Source of the DNA: Streptomyces sp. NRRL F-5123
Lineage (GTDB): Bacteria > Actinomycetota > Actinomycetes > Streptomycetales > Streptomycetaceae
DNA length: 64,000 nucleotides
NCBI RefSeq assembly: GCF_000721495.1
Contig: NZ_JOHY01000011.1
Coordinates: 1 to 64,000 of the forward strand
Reading direction: 5' to 3'
In this document: positions 51,313 through 59,327 of the stretch, piece by piece
How positions within the stretch are numbered: position 1 is the stretch's first letter
How the letters are laid out: each line of letters opens with the position of its first letter
Notes under the pieces: model-generated
Seen by the model: the letters and a program-made list of their open reading frames with translations, nothing else
Database searches by the model: none
Told to the model about the DNA's origin: nothing
Translations under genes and position numbers: made by a program

Positions 51313-51819
51313 TCAGGCTGTGGGCCCGGCGTCCTCGCCGTTCGCCGTGGCGCCCGGCGCGTGGAGGATGCCGGCGTCCGCCGCGTCGCCCATGGCCGTC
51401 TCGACGAACTCGGCGTGCTCGACGCAGCAGTAGCGCAGGAGGCGCCAGCGGGGGAGGTAGTCGGGGTGGTCGGCGAAGCGCAGGGCCAGCTCCACCAGGC
51501 GGTCCCAGTCCCGCTGGAGACAGTTGCGCACGTGCTGCACGAGCCCGGGCTCGTGGATGTCCCCCTCCAGGATCTCCAGTTCCCACGTGCTCGCGAGGTC
51601 GCACAGATCACGCCCCGCGGCGGCGACGACCTCGACGAGACAGTCGGCGGCCCACCGCGCCTCCGTGCCCTCGGGCTGACGCGCGGCGACCTCGCCGAAC
51701 CGCGCCACGAGGAAGTCGTGCAGGGGGGCCATGTCCGCCACGCGGAGATCGTCGGAGAACTCCAGGATCGCCGCCGGAGCGAGTTTCTCCTCGTCGCCGG
51801 GGTGGTCGTAGTAGCGCAT
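51313..51819 (-). CDS. Conserved helical protein in the Scr1/DUF397 cluster
   Basis: 168 residues, soluble, acidic, predicted mostly helical (DLCDLASTWELEILEGDIHE, RDWDRLVELALRFADHPDYL, LRYCCVEHAEFVETAMGDAA). No signal or membrane segment. ATG follows GAGGGAAT. It is the last gene of a minus-strand run with two DUF397 genes and an Scr1-type HTH gene, which implies a shared role in the WhiJ/AbaA-like family of small developmental modules. I do not recognise its family. Confidence 0.72.
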   Translation of the reverse strand: MRYYDHPGDEEKLAPAAILEFSDDLRVADMAPLHDFLVARFGEVAARQPEGTEARWAADCLVEVVAAAGRDLCDLASTWELEILEGDIHEPGLVQHVRNCLQRDWDRLVELALRFADHPDYLPRWRLLRYCCVEHAEFVETAMGDAADAGILHAPGATANGEDAGPTA

Positions 51820-51845
51820 ACGGATTCCCTCTCGGCGGTTCGCCG

Positions 51846-52043
51846 TCAGACGGTGGGCAGTTCGCCGTTGCGCACGGCGGTGACGAAGGACGTCCACGCG
51901 GCGGGCGTGAACTCCAGGGCGGGGCCGGACGCGTCCTTCGAGTCCCGGACGGGGACGGTGTTGGGGACGTTCACCGCGACCTCGACGCAGGAACCGCCGT
52001 TCTCACTGTACGAGGACGTGAACCAACGGGGAGCGGGACTCAT
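51846..52043 (-). CDS. DUF397 small protein (Scr2-like), copy 2
   Basis: 65 residues: WFTSSYSENGGSCVEVAV, VPVRDSKDASGPALEFTPAAW and TSFVTAVRNGEL. This is the complete DUF397 signature (WxxSSYS...CVEVA...VRDSK...W..F). GGAGG lies 8 nt before the ATG. DUF397 proteins are partners of Scr1-type HTH regulators and can be toxic when unpaired in some cases. It is a near duplicate of the gene at 52159, ~75% identical by eye. Confidence 0.88.
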   Translation of the reverse strand: MSPAPRWFTSSYSENGGSCVEVAVNVPNTVPVRDSKDASGPALEFTPAAWTSFVTAVRNGELPTV

Positions 52044-52158
52044 CACGGAGGGTCCTTTCGTCGTCACGAAGCGCCGTTCCGTGGGTGATTGTTCCGCGTC
52101 GCCGGGCACGCCGAAAGACCCCGCGAGGTCGACGTGACCGCGGGGCCTTCGGGGTGAC

Positions 52159-52365
52159 TCACACGCCGGGGATGTCGCCGCTCCGCACGGCCGCCACGAA
52201 GGACGTCCACGCGGTGGGCGTGAACGCGAGGGCGGGGCCGGACGTGTTTTTGGAGTCCCGGACGGGGACGGTGCCGGGCACGTTCACCGCGACCTCGACG
52301 CAGTTGCCCCCGTTGTCGCTGTACGAGGACTTGAACCAGCGCAGTGAGTCGTTCGTGGTCGTCAC
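52159..52365 (-). CDS. DUF397 small protein (Scr2-like), copy 1
   Basis: 68 residues with WFKSSYSDNGGNCVEVAV and VPVRDSKNTSGPALAFTP. The GTG start overlaps the HTH gene stop (GTGA), so the two are translationally coupled, the usual Scr1-Scr2 layout. The second copy follows 115 bp later and probably arose by tandem duplication. Confidence 0.9.
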   Translation of the reverse strand: MTTTNDSLRWFKSSYSDNGGNCVEVAVNVPGTVPVRDSKNTSGPALAFTPTAWTSFVAAVRSGDIPGV

Positions 52366-53189
52366 GAGAGGCCCTTTCGAATCTCATTGATCATGGCCAC
52401 GCTGTCCGCCTGCGACAGCGCTTCGGCCTGTAGCTGATGGTAGGTCATCAGCAACGGCAGCACCGTCGCCGGTTCGCGGTCCAGATGGCCTTGAAACTGG
52501 GACTCGGAGTAGGAGATGACCGATCTGTCCGAGAGCGTGAGGAGGTTGACCGGCAGGCGGAAGCAGCGTCGCTCGCCGATGCTGAACGGAGCGACCTGGA
52601 GCATGGTGGTGGGCCTAGCAGCGAACTCGACCAGCCGGTCGAGCTGGGACGCCATGACCTCCGGGCCGCCGACGCATTGCCGGACGCAACTCTCGTCCAT
52701 CACAACGAACATCATCGGCGGGTGGAGGTGCACCAGCGCCGCCTGCCGCTGAGCCAGGAACGCTACGCGTTCGTCGGCGTGCTCGGCGGTGATTGCCTCA
52801 CGCCGCACGTTGCTCTCCGCCACCGCCCGCGCATACTCCGGTGTTTGCAGCAGGCCAGGCATGATCCCGATGTCGTAGAGCCGGATCTCCGTTGCCCGCC
52901 CCTCGTACCCCACGTACTCCGGGAAGCCGTCCAGCAGCGCACCGTTGCGCATTTCCCGCCACAGGCGTTCGAATTTGTCGCCCGTCCCCAATGCGCGATC
53001 CGAACTTGTCGAAAAGCGCAAGGTTGGCAGTTTGCGAGCAGTTTCCACGGCCGAGACGTGGGAGCCGGTGTATCCCATCTCCGCGGCCAGCTCATCTTGC
53101 GTCCAGCCTCGCTGCTCCCGTGACGTGCGCAGTTGTACGCCGAACTGGGTTCGAGGTGATCTTCCCGGGTCCAACTCCTTGCGATTCAC
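52362..53189 (-). CDS. Scr1-family XRE transcriptional regulator
   Basis: 275 residues. XRE HTH at ~15-70 (TQFGVQLRTSREQRGWTQDELAAEMGYTGSHVSAVETARKLPT, with unusual spacing afterwards). Then the DUF5753 domain (YEGRATEIRLYDIGIMPGLLQTPEYARAVA, MFVVMDESCVRQCVGGPEVM, VLPLLMTYHQLQAEALSQADS). DUF5753 proteins with DUF397 partners include WhiJ-type regulators of development and antibiotic production. The GTG start follows GGTGAGG. It is divergent from the ATPase gene at 53403. Confidence 0.9.
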   Translation of the reverse strand: MNRKELDPGRSPRTQFGVQLRTSREQRGWTQDELAAEMGYTGSHVSAVETARKLPTLRFSTSSDRALGTGDKFERLWREMRNGALLDGFPEYVGYEGRATEIRLYDIGIMPGLLQTPEYARAVAESNVRREAITAEHADERVAFLAQRQAALVHLHPPMMFVVMDESCVRQCVGGPEVMASQLDRLVEFAARPTTMLQVAPFSIGERRCFRLPVNLLTLSDRSVISYSESQFQGHLDREPATVLPLLMTYHQLQAEALSQADSVAMINEIRKGLS

Positions 53190-53402
53190 AGGGGCCTCAC
53201 CAACTTTCCGTGCGAAAACGACAAGTTGAACGCGTCCCTGACGCTGGGTCAGTCTGAACGCGTCGGTAGCGATTCTGCTACGGAGAGGCACCGACACGCC
53301 CGGAAATGCCTGATCTGCATGTGCCTCTGACAAAAGGCCTTGTGCGGCGGGCACGCGGGCGCGCGTCCCGCCAGACCGCACAGGGAGAGATGGGTTCCAG
53401 CC

Positions 53403-53846
53403 ATGCACGAGACGACATCCCCGGCCTCGCCGGGAACGGCCCCGCCCGGGGCCGGGGACACGGTGGCCCACCGGTGGGCGCAGACGCCCACCTGCGTCGG
53501 GCAGGCGCGGCGGACGCTGCGGGAGACGCTGGGCCGCTGGGACCTCGCGGACCTCGCGGACGACTCCGCCCTCGTGCTCTCGGAGCTGCTGACCAACGCG
53601 ATCGAGCACGCGGACAACCCCGACCGCACGGTCGGCACGTGCTTCCGGCGGCTGCCCGGCAAGGGCGGTGTGCGCATCGAGGTCCTGGACGCCGACAGCG
53701 GGCGGCTCCCCCGGGTGCCCGACCCGGCCGGCGGCGAGGACGTACGCGGACGCGGACTGCGCCTCGTCGAGCTGTGCACCGCTCAGCGGTGGGGGATCGT
53801 GCTCGGGGCCACGGGCAAGTCCGTGTGGGGCGAGGTGGCGCGGTGA
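53403..53846 (+). CDS. Anti-sigma-factor-like ATP-binding protein (HATPase_c)
   Basis: 147 residues. RsbW/SpoIIAB-like fold: DDSALVLSELLTNAIEHADNPD (N-box with Asn), IEVLDADSGRLP (G1), and GRGLRLVELCTAQRWGI (G2). Such proteins bind sigma or anti-anti-sigma factors through ATP. In Streptomyces they commonly accompany Scr1/DUF397 genes (AbaA-like loci), as here, divergent from the Scr1 gene. Its stop overlaps the next start (GTGA). Partner protein unknown. Confidence 0.88.
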   Translation: MHETTSPASPGTAPPGAGDTVAHRWAQTPTCVGQARRTLRETLGRWDLADLADDSALVLSELLTNAIEHADNPDRTVGTCFRRLPGKGGVRIEVLDADSGRLPRVPDPAGGEDVRGRGLRLVELCTAQRWGIVLGATGKSVWGEVAR

Positions 53847-54199
53847 GCGGCACGGACACGGCGGGGCTGTGCGAGGCCGTCACCCTGCTTCCGCCCGGCC
53901 TGCGCAGTGCGCTGCTGGAGGCGCACCCGGACGTCGACCGGCAGCGGGTCGCCGACGAGCTGGTGTGCGCGCTCGAAGCGCACCCGCGCGGCGAGCACTT
54001 CGCCGTCCTCTACGACGACTTCGCCGCCCCGGCGCTCGGCGCCCTCTGGACGCGCTGGGCCGAGGGCGAGCCGCCCGCCACCTACTGGCTGCGCCCCGAC
54101 TGCACGCGCAGCTCCCCCCACCGCGAGGCCTGCGGCCACTTCGCCGCCCACACCGGGCTCCACACGTGGGAAGCGGCTACGGCGCCCCGACGCCCGTAG
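53843..54199 (+). CDS. Small protein coupled to the anti-sigma-like ATPase
   Basis: 118 residues from GTG 53843. Soluble, with GLCEAVTLLPPGLRSALLEA and YWLRPDCTRSSPHREACGHF. No domain is recognised. The 4-nt overlap with the ATPase implies joint translation and possibly a complex. It overlaps the end of the convergent VanZ gene by 23 bp. Confidence 0.65.
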   Translation: MSGTDTAGLCEAVTLLPPGLRSALLEAHPDVDRQRVADELVCALEAHPRGEHFAVLYDDFAAPALGALWTRWAEGEPPATYWLRPDCTRSSPHREACGHFAAHTGLHTWEAATAPRRP

Positions 54200-54680
54200 G
54201 CGTCAGCGAGGCCGGGGCACCCGGCGGGGGTGGTGGGGGTGCCGTCCGGCGACGGCGGCGGAGGTGGCGGCGGGCGGCGGGGACGACGAGCAGATGGGCC
54301 AGGGCCACGCCCGCCGTGTTGAGGATCAGCGCGTCGACGTCGAAGAGCTGGCCCGGGACCATGGTCTGGGTGAACTCCACCGACAGCGAGACCATGAGCC
54401 CCGCGAAGACCGTGCGGACGAAGGACGCGACGCCCGAGCTCTCCAGGCGGCCGCCGGCCATCGGGAGCAGGAACCCGAGCGGGGCGAGCAGGCCGAGCCC
54501 GGCCAGCAGGTGGCGGGCGGCGTCGACGGGCGGGAGCCGCAGGTCGTCGCGGATGGTGTCGAACGGGCGCAGGTTCGGCGAGGGCACCCACGTCACGTAG
54601 TGCGGTCGCAGCAGCAGCCACCCGGTGAACGAGAGGTAGGCCGCCGTCAGCAGGAGGCCGGCGGCGCGCACCCGGTACAT
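54177..54680 (-). CDS. VanZ-family membrane protein
   Basis: 167 residues, four helices plus a basic/Pro tail. VanZ motifs: PFDTIRDDLR, ARHLLAGLGLLAPLGFLLP, VEFTQTMVPGQLFDVDALILNTAGVALAHLL (the characteristic E-x-x-Q...D-xD-x-x-x-N-x-x-G). GAAGG precedes the ATG. VanZ proteins can give low-level teicoplanin resistance, but most have no known role. The place beside the AfsQ locus is, from memory, shared with other Streptomyces. Confidence 0.85.
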   Translation of the reverse strand: MYRVRAAGLLLTAAYLSFTGWLLLRPHYVTWVPSPNLRPFDTIRDDLRLPPVDAARHLLAGLGLLAPLGFLLPMAGGRLESSGVASFVRTVFAGLMVSLSVEFTQTMVPGQLFDVDALILNTAGVALAHLLVVPAARRHLRRRRRTAPPPPPPGAPASLTPTGVGAP

Positions 54681-54906
54681 GGAGCCTTCGTGCTGCACAC
54701 CGCCCAAGACGCGCGCCGCGGGCGGACGGTTCCCGTCCGGTGGGTGTGACGGCCCGCACGCCGCCGGTACGGAGGCGCTGCGCCCCTGGTCGCCCGCCGG
54801 ACGCGCCCGGCGTACGCGCGTACGGCCCGAATGCGCGGTAGGCGCCGGGTCCCGGCCGTACGAACCCGCGGCGCGCACGGACCGGGGCCTCCCCCGGCGG
54901 GTCAGG

Positions 54907-55518
54907 TCAGGTCACGTCCGTGCCCTCGCGGCCCGGGGCGTCGGGGCGGGTCAGCAGGTCGTCCGTGCACCCGTACTCGCGGGGGCGCTGGTCCTTCTCC
55001 GGGCCGCCGAGCACGAGCGTCCCGCCCCGGGAGGCCAGCGGGCTCCCGGCCACCGTGCAGACGATCTGGGCCAGCGCGAAGGAGGGCAGGTCCCCGACGG
55101 GCTGGCTCAGGCGCAGCGCGTCGGCGGGGTCGCCGGGCTCGGGGCCGAGGATCTGGAGGGTGGGCGGGACGGCGGTGGAGAAGCCTGCCTTCGTCTCCTC
55201 GCCCAGCAGGGGGCGCTGGAGCTGCCGGACGAGCTCGTTGACCTGCTCGACGCGGCCCGTGGCCTGCGGGTGTACGACGAGCGTGCGCCGTACGGCGGTG
55301 GTCTGGCCTCCGCACACCAGGTAGATCTGCACGACCGCCGCGTCCACGGCGTCCGGCGAGTTCTCCGGCGCGGGCGCCTGGCAGGACACCCGGGAGGGAG
55401 CGGGCCCGGCGTCGACCGGCACGGTGGTGGAGCGGATGCCGCACGCGCCGAGCAGCGGCAGCAGGGTGGCGGCGAGCAGCACGCCGACGAGCGGGCGCCG
55501 GGGGGAGGTGGGCCTCAC
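54907..55518 (-). CDS. Secreted lipoprotein of the AfsQ locus
   Basis: 203 residues from GTG overlapping the afsQ2 stop. Lipobox LLGAC (Cys ~26). The mature domain has conserved Cys residues (VSCQAP, YLVCGG, IVCTVAG, YGCTDD) and a GerMN-like pattern (IYLVCGGQTTAVRRTLVV, VNELVRQLQRPLLGEETKAGFST), as in LpqB-type proteins beside MtrAB-like systems. It is probably an extracellular partner of the AfsQ2 sensor. Co-translation with afsQ2 supports this. Confidence 0.88.
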   Translation of the reverse strand: MRPTSPRRPLVGVLLAATLLPLLGACGIRSTTVPVDAGPAPSRVSCQAPAPENSPDAVDAAVVQIYLVCGGQTTAVRRTLVVHPQATGRVEQVNELVRQLQRPLLGEETKAGFSTAVPPTLQILGPEPGDPADALRLSQPVGDLPSFALAQIVCTVAGSPLASRGGTLVLGGPEKDQRPREYGCTDDLLTRPDAPGREGTDVT

Positions 55519-57116
55519 TGCTGCGCACCCCCCGCCGTGCCCTCGCCGGACGAGCCGGCGTCGCCGTTCTCGCCGTTCCCGCCGTTCACCGCGTCGTACG
55601 GCTGCGCGGCCTGGCCGCCGCCGTTCGCGCCGTTCGCGCGCGGACGGCGCGGCAGGCGCAGGGTGAAGACGGCGCCGCCCTCGGGGCGGTTCGCGGCGGT
55701 GATGTCGCCGCCGTGGATGTGGGCGTTCTCCATCGCGATGGACAGGCCCAGGCCGCTGCCCTCGGAGCGGCGGCGGGAGGCGTCGGCCTTGTAGAAGCGG
55801 TCGAAGACGTGCGGCAGGACGTCCTCGGGGATGCCGGGCCCGTTGTCGGAGACGGCCACGACGATGTCGCCGCCGACGTCCTCGGACGCACCCGCGTCCT
55901 CGCCGATCGTGACCCTCACCGGCGAGCCGCCGTGCTTGAGCGCGTTGCCGATCAGGTTGGCCATGATCACGTCCAGCCGCCGCGGGTCGAGGGTCGCGAG
56001 GACGCCGCGCGGCGCGTCCAGCTCGACGGAGTCCAGCCACGCGCGGGCGTCCATGCAGGCCATGACCTGCTCGCCGACGTCCACCTCGTCGACCCGCAGC
56101 TTCGCCGTTCCGGCGTCGAACCGGGTGACCTCCATCAGCGTCTCCACCAGTTCGTTCAGCCGCCGGGTCTCGCTGACGACCAGCCGGACGGCCGGGGCGA
56201 TCATCGGGTCCAGCGCGTCCGCCTCGTCCTCCAGCACATCGCTGACGGCCGTGATCGCGGTCAGCGGGGTGCGCAGCTCGTGCGACATGTCCGCGACGAA
56301 GCGGCGGCTCGCCGACTCGCGCGCGCTCAGCTCCTCGACGCGCTTCTCCAGCGCCTCGGCCGCACTGTTGAAGGTCTGCGACATCTCGGCCAGCTCGTCG
56401 GTGCCGGTGACCTTCAGCCGGGTGTCGAGCCTGCCCTCGCCGAGCGCCCGCGCCGCCTCGCCGAGCCGCCGCACCGGCCGCAGCACCGCCGCGCCCGCGG
56501 CCTGCGCGAGCAGCGCGGAGCCGATGAGGGCGAGCAGCGTGGCGATGCCGAGGGACCAGGCCAGCGAGTTGAGGTCCTTGCGCTCGGCGTCGAGCGACTT
56601 GAGCATGTAGCCGGTCGGGCCGCCGCCGTTGATCCGCGCGCCCGCGACGAGGTAGGGGTGGCCCTGGAGCGATATGCGCTCCCAGTGCAGGTGGTACTTC
56701 CCGTCGTCCTTCACATGCCGGATGTTGACGGCGGTGCTCAGCGTCGGCGGCACGTCGTCGAGGGTGAAGACGTCCCGGTCGGACGGCGCCGCGCAGTCCT
56801 GGCCGTCCTGGGTCCTGCTGATCAGCACGACCTCGTAGGTGTCCGCGCCGCCGATCCGGGAGGCGGCGTCCTTGAGCGACAGGCACGTGGGCGCGACGGG
56901 CAGCGAGGCGGCATTGCGCTGCAGCGAGTCGCGGAAGTCGTTGAGCGCGCTGTTCTGCGCGCGGGTGAGGACGGCGTCGCGGTTGAGCCAGTACGCGATG
57001 CCGGACACCGACACCGCCGCGGTCAGTGCGACCGCGGCGAAGACGGCGACCAGCCGCAGCCGCAGACTCGTCCAGCGCACTATGCCACTCCCCCAGCGTG
57101 CGGGGCGCGAGGTCAC
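55515..57116 (-). CDS. afsQ2: Sensor histidine kinase AfsQ2
   Basis: 533 residues from the GTG overlapping the afsQ1 stop. An alternative GTG at 57080 has a better ribosome site (GGGGGAG). TM1 (~25-45), extracellular sensor with two Cys (APTCLSLKDA, DGQDCAAPSD), TM2 (~200-225), HAMP, HisKA with phospho-His in FVADMSHELRTPLTAI, HATPase N-box LIGNALKHGG, G1 DNGPGIPED and G2 GSGLGLSIAMENA. A Gly/Asn-rich tail ends it. It controls antibiotic production with AfsQ1, notably under nitrogen (glutamate) conditions in S. coelicolor. Confidence 0.93.
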   Translation of the reverse strand: MTSRPARWGSGIVRWTSLRLRLVAVFAAVALTAAVSVSGIAYWLNRDAVLTRAQNSALNDFRDSLQRNAASLPVAPTCLSLKDAASRIGGADTYEVVLISRTQDGQDCAAPSDRDVFTLDDVPPTLSTAVNIRHVKDDGKYHLHWERISLQGHPYLVAGARINGGGPTGYMLKSLDAERKDLNSLAWSLGIATLLALIGSALLAQAAGAAVLRPVRRLGEAARALGEGRLDTRLKVTGTDELAEMSQTFNSAAEALEKRVEELSARESASRRFVADMSHELRTPLTAITAVSDVLEDEADALDPMIAPAVRLVVSETRRLNELVETLMEVTRFDAGTAKLRVDEVDVGEQVMACMDARAWLDSVELDAPRGVLATLDPRRLDVIMANLIGNALKHGGSPVRVTIGEDAGASEDVGGDIVVAVSDNGPGIPEDVLPHVFDRFYKADASRRRSEGSGLGLSIAMENAHIHGGDITAANRPEGGAVFTLRLPRRPRANGANGGGQAAQPYDAVNGGNGENGDAGSSGEGTAGGAQQ

Positions 57117-57790
57117 TGCGGCGTGTCCAGGCGGTAGCCGACCCCGCGGACGGTACGGATCAGGACCGGCGACGAGGGCACGTCCTCGATCTTGGCCCGC
57201 AGCCGCTGCACGCACGCGTCCACCAGGCGCGAGTCGCCCAGGTAGTCGTGCTCCCACACCAGCCGCAGCAGCTGCTGGCGGGACAGCGCCTGCCCGGGCC
57301 GGCGGCTCAGCTCCAGCAGCAGCCGCAGCTCGGTCGGGGTGAGCTGGAGGTCGCGGCCGTCCTTGGTGACGGTCATCGCGCTGCGGTCGATCACGATCGA
57401 GCCGAAGGCCGCGGAGTCGGTGCTGTCGCGCTCGCCGCGGCGCAGCACCGCGCGGATCCGGGCGTCCAGCACGCGCGGCTGCACGGGCTTGATGACGTAG
57501 TCGTCCGCGCCCGACTCCAGGCCCACCACGACGTCGATGTCGTCGCTGCGGGCGGTCAGCAGGATGATCGGCAGCTGGTCGGTGCGGCGGATGCGGCGGC
57601 AGACCTCGAAGCCGTCGATTCCGGGCAGCATGACGTCGAGCACGATCAGGTCGGGACGCTGCTCCTTGAGGAGCTTCAGGCCGTCCTCGCCCGTCGCAGC
57701 GGCCACCACGCGGTGACCCTGGCGGGACAGGCCGAGTTCGAGACCGGTGCGGATGGCGTCGTCATCCTCGATCAGCAACAGGAAAGGCAC
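57113..57790 (-). CDS. afsQ1: OmpR-family response regulator AfsQ1
   Basis: 225 residues. Receiver: LLLIEDDDAIRTGLEL, phospho-Asp in LIVLDVMLPGIDGFEV, ILLTARSDDID, DDYVIKPVQPRVLDAR. C-terminal winged helix: LQLTPTELRLLLELSRRPGQALSRQQLL, DYLGDSRLVDACVQRLRAKIED, IRTVRGVGYRLD. Close to S. coelicolor AfsQ1 from memory, almost residue for residue in the DNA-binding domain. It activates sigQ, actinorhodin, prodiginine and CPK genes there. Here the matching box lies 118 bp upstream, toward divergent sigQ. Confidence 0.95.
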   Translation of the reverse strand: MPFLLLIEDDDAIRTGLELGLSRQGHRVVAAATGEDGLKLLKEQRPDLIVLDVMLPGIDGFEVCRRIRRTDQLPIILLTARSDDIDVVVGLESGADDYVIKPVQPRVLDARIRAVLRRGERDSTDSAAFGSIVIDRSAMTVTKDGRDLQLTPTELRLLLELSRRPGQALSRQQLLRLVWEHDYLGDSRLVDACVQRLRAKIEDVPSSPVLIRTVRGVGYRLDTPQ

Positions 57791-57907
57791 CGTGACATTG
57801 TTGCCTACCGCAGGCGGCGGCATGAAGTTCGGGGACAACTCGTCCCCAGCTCCTTCACCCGGGCCCGCGCCCGCGCCGCGTGCGGCGTCACGGGGCGGCG
57901 GACCTCT

Positions 57908-57923
57908 GTGACGGGCCTGTGAC
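57908..57923. promoter_or_regulatory. AfsQ1 box GTGAC-n6-GTGAC
   Basis: GTGACGGGCCTGTGAC fits the published AfsQ1 consensus GTnAC-n6-GTnAC exactly. It lies in the 252-bp gap between divergent afsQ1 and sigQ, 119 bp before the sigQ start, and could serve both promoters. Confidence 0.85.
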
Positions 57924-58042
57924 ACTCGACGGACGTCCCCATGAAACTGGCCCGGCAGGCTTTAGCCACATCGGGAGAGCGCAGGGCACACAGGCTGCGA
58001 CGCCGAGAGCAAGGCTGCAGGTTCCACTGAGGGGGGCGCGAC

Positions 58043-58789
58043 ATGAACGCACTGCTGGTTACCGCGACCGCCGCGGTCCACTCGCCGCGAGCGACGACGC
58101 ACCGCGCTGCCAGGTCCACCGAACTGTCCGGCGCCGCGAACGGACGGGGGTACGCCCGCGGCGCCGGACGCGTCCCCGCTTCCGCGTCGACGACGGTGGT
58201 CCGGCAGCGTCCCGCCTACATCACACCGCTGGAGCCGGCCGGGGCGGCCGCGGAGCCGTCCAAGGACTCGGCCGCGGAGTTCACCGCGTACGTCCAGGAA
58301 CGGCGCGCGTCGCTCTACGCGACGGCCTACCACCTCACCGGCGACCGCTACGCGGCGGAGGACCTGCTGCAGAGCGCGCTGTTCTCCACCTACCGGGCGT
58401 GGGACCGGATCAGCGACAAGGCCGCGGTCGGCGGCTACCTGCGCCGCACCATGACCAACCTGCACATCAGCGCGTGGCGGCGGCGCAAGCTCAACGAGTA
58501 CCCGACCGAGGAGCTGCCGGAGACGGTCGGCGACACGGACGAGATGGGCGGCACCGAGCTGCGCGCCGTCCTGTGGCAGGCGCTCGCCCGGCTGCCCGAG
58601 CAGCAGCGCACGATGCTGGTGCTCCGCTACTACGAGGGCCGCACCGACCCGGAGATCGCCGACATCCTCGGCATCAGCGTCGGCACGGTCAAGAGCAGCA
58701 TCTGGCGGTCCCTGCGCCGCCTGCGCGACGACGAGGCGCTGGCGTTCGGCCGGAACGAGTCGGACGTGTTCGGCGAGCTGGTGGCCTGA
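58043..58789 (+). CDS. sigQ: ECF sigma factor SigQ (SigE-type)
   Basis: 248 residues: ~75-residue variable N-tail, region 2 (FTAYVQERRASLYATAYHLTGDRYAAEDLLQSALFSTYRAW), region 4 (ALARLPEQQRTMLVLRYYEGRTDPEIADILGISVGTVKSSIWRSLRRLRDD). Divergent from afsQ1 with a shared AfsQ1 box. In S. coelicolor sigQ is AfsQ1-activated and antagonises its antibiotic effects. ATG follows AGGGGGGCGCGAC. No anti-sigma gene adjoins. A strong terminator follows. Confidence 0.92.
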   Translation: MNALLVTATAAVHSPRATTHRAARSTELSGAANGRGYARGAGRVPASASTTVVRQRPAYITPLEPAGAAAEPSKDSAAEFTAYVQERRASLYATAYHLTGDRYAAEDLLQSALFSTYRAWDRISDKAAVGGYLRRTMTNLHISAWRRRKLNEYPTEELPETVGDTDEMGGTELRAVLWQALARLPEQQRTMLVLRYYEGRTDPEIADILGISVGTVKSSIWRSLRRLRDDEALAFGRNESDVFGELVA

Positions 58790-58827
58790 CCGGCTCGCCG
58801 GTCTTCCGGACCGGGGGAAACGGGGGA

Positions 58828-58873
58828 ACGGGCCCCCGGGCGGCAAGGGGGATGCCGCCCGGGGGCCCGTTTT
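58828..58873 (+). terminator. Intrinsic terminator after sigQ
   Basis: Perfect 18-bp stem (58828-58845 with 58853-58870), 7-nt loop, followed by TTT. It also lies downstream of the convergent secreted-protein gene. Confidence 0.9.
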
Positions 58874-58925
58874 GCTGCCCCCTTGCAGGGCGGGCGTGCT
58901 CAGGGGCATGGCCCTGCGGAGGGGG

Positions 58926-59234
58926 TCAGCCGCTGATCGGCAGGCCGCCGATCAGGCCGCCGACGGGGGCGATCTGGTTGCCGTCGAGGTGGTTGCCGGA
59001 CGGGAGCAGGTTCTGTGAGCCGGCCGGCAGGGCGGACGTGCCGTTCAGGGCGGACGCACCGTTGGCCAGCGCGTTCTGGGCGGCGTCGGCGCCGGGGACG
59101 AGGTTCGTCGTGGAGCCGACCGGCAGGTTGCCGAGGACGACGGGGGCGGTGGCGCTCGCCGTGCCGGCCGCGGCGGCGGCGAAGGCGAGTCCGAGCGCAC
59201 CGGTCGCGAGGGTCTTCTTGGTTCGAGTCTGCAT
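58926..59234 (-). CDS. Small secreted protein
   Basis: 102 residues. Signal peptide (RTKKTLATGALGLAFAAAAAGTASA), then a Gly/Asn/Leu-rich mature part (PVVLGNLPVGSTTNLVPGAD, GGLIGGLPISG). Composition resembles chaplin/rodlin-like or 'ATP-binding secreted' small Streptomyces proteins, but Cys pairs are absent and no domain can be assigned. Convergent with sigQ. Confidence 0.7.
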   Translation of the reverse strand: MQTRTKKTLATGALGLAFAAAAAGTASATAPVVLGNLPVGSTTNLVPGADAAQNALANGASALNGTSALPAGSQNLLPSGNHLDGNQIAPVGGLIGGLPISG

Positions 59235-59327
59235 GACGTCGGAACGTATCGACGGGGTCACACCGCGTGCAAACGGTGCGGCGCCGCGCCGCCCGCCTGC
59301 CGGAACACCCGGGCAGCGCCGGTGAGA

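Noticed and set aside
54823..54832. TACGCGCGTA near vanZ as a fourth nucleoside operator
   Set aside because: The core matches but the flanks are G/C (GTACGCGCGTAC) and not CT/AG. It lies far from a start codon and next to unrelated genes.
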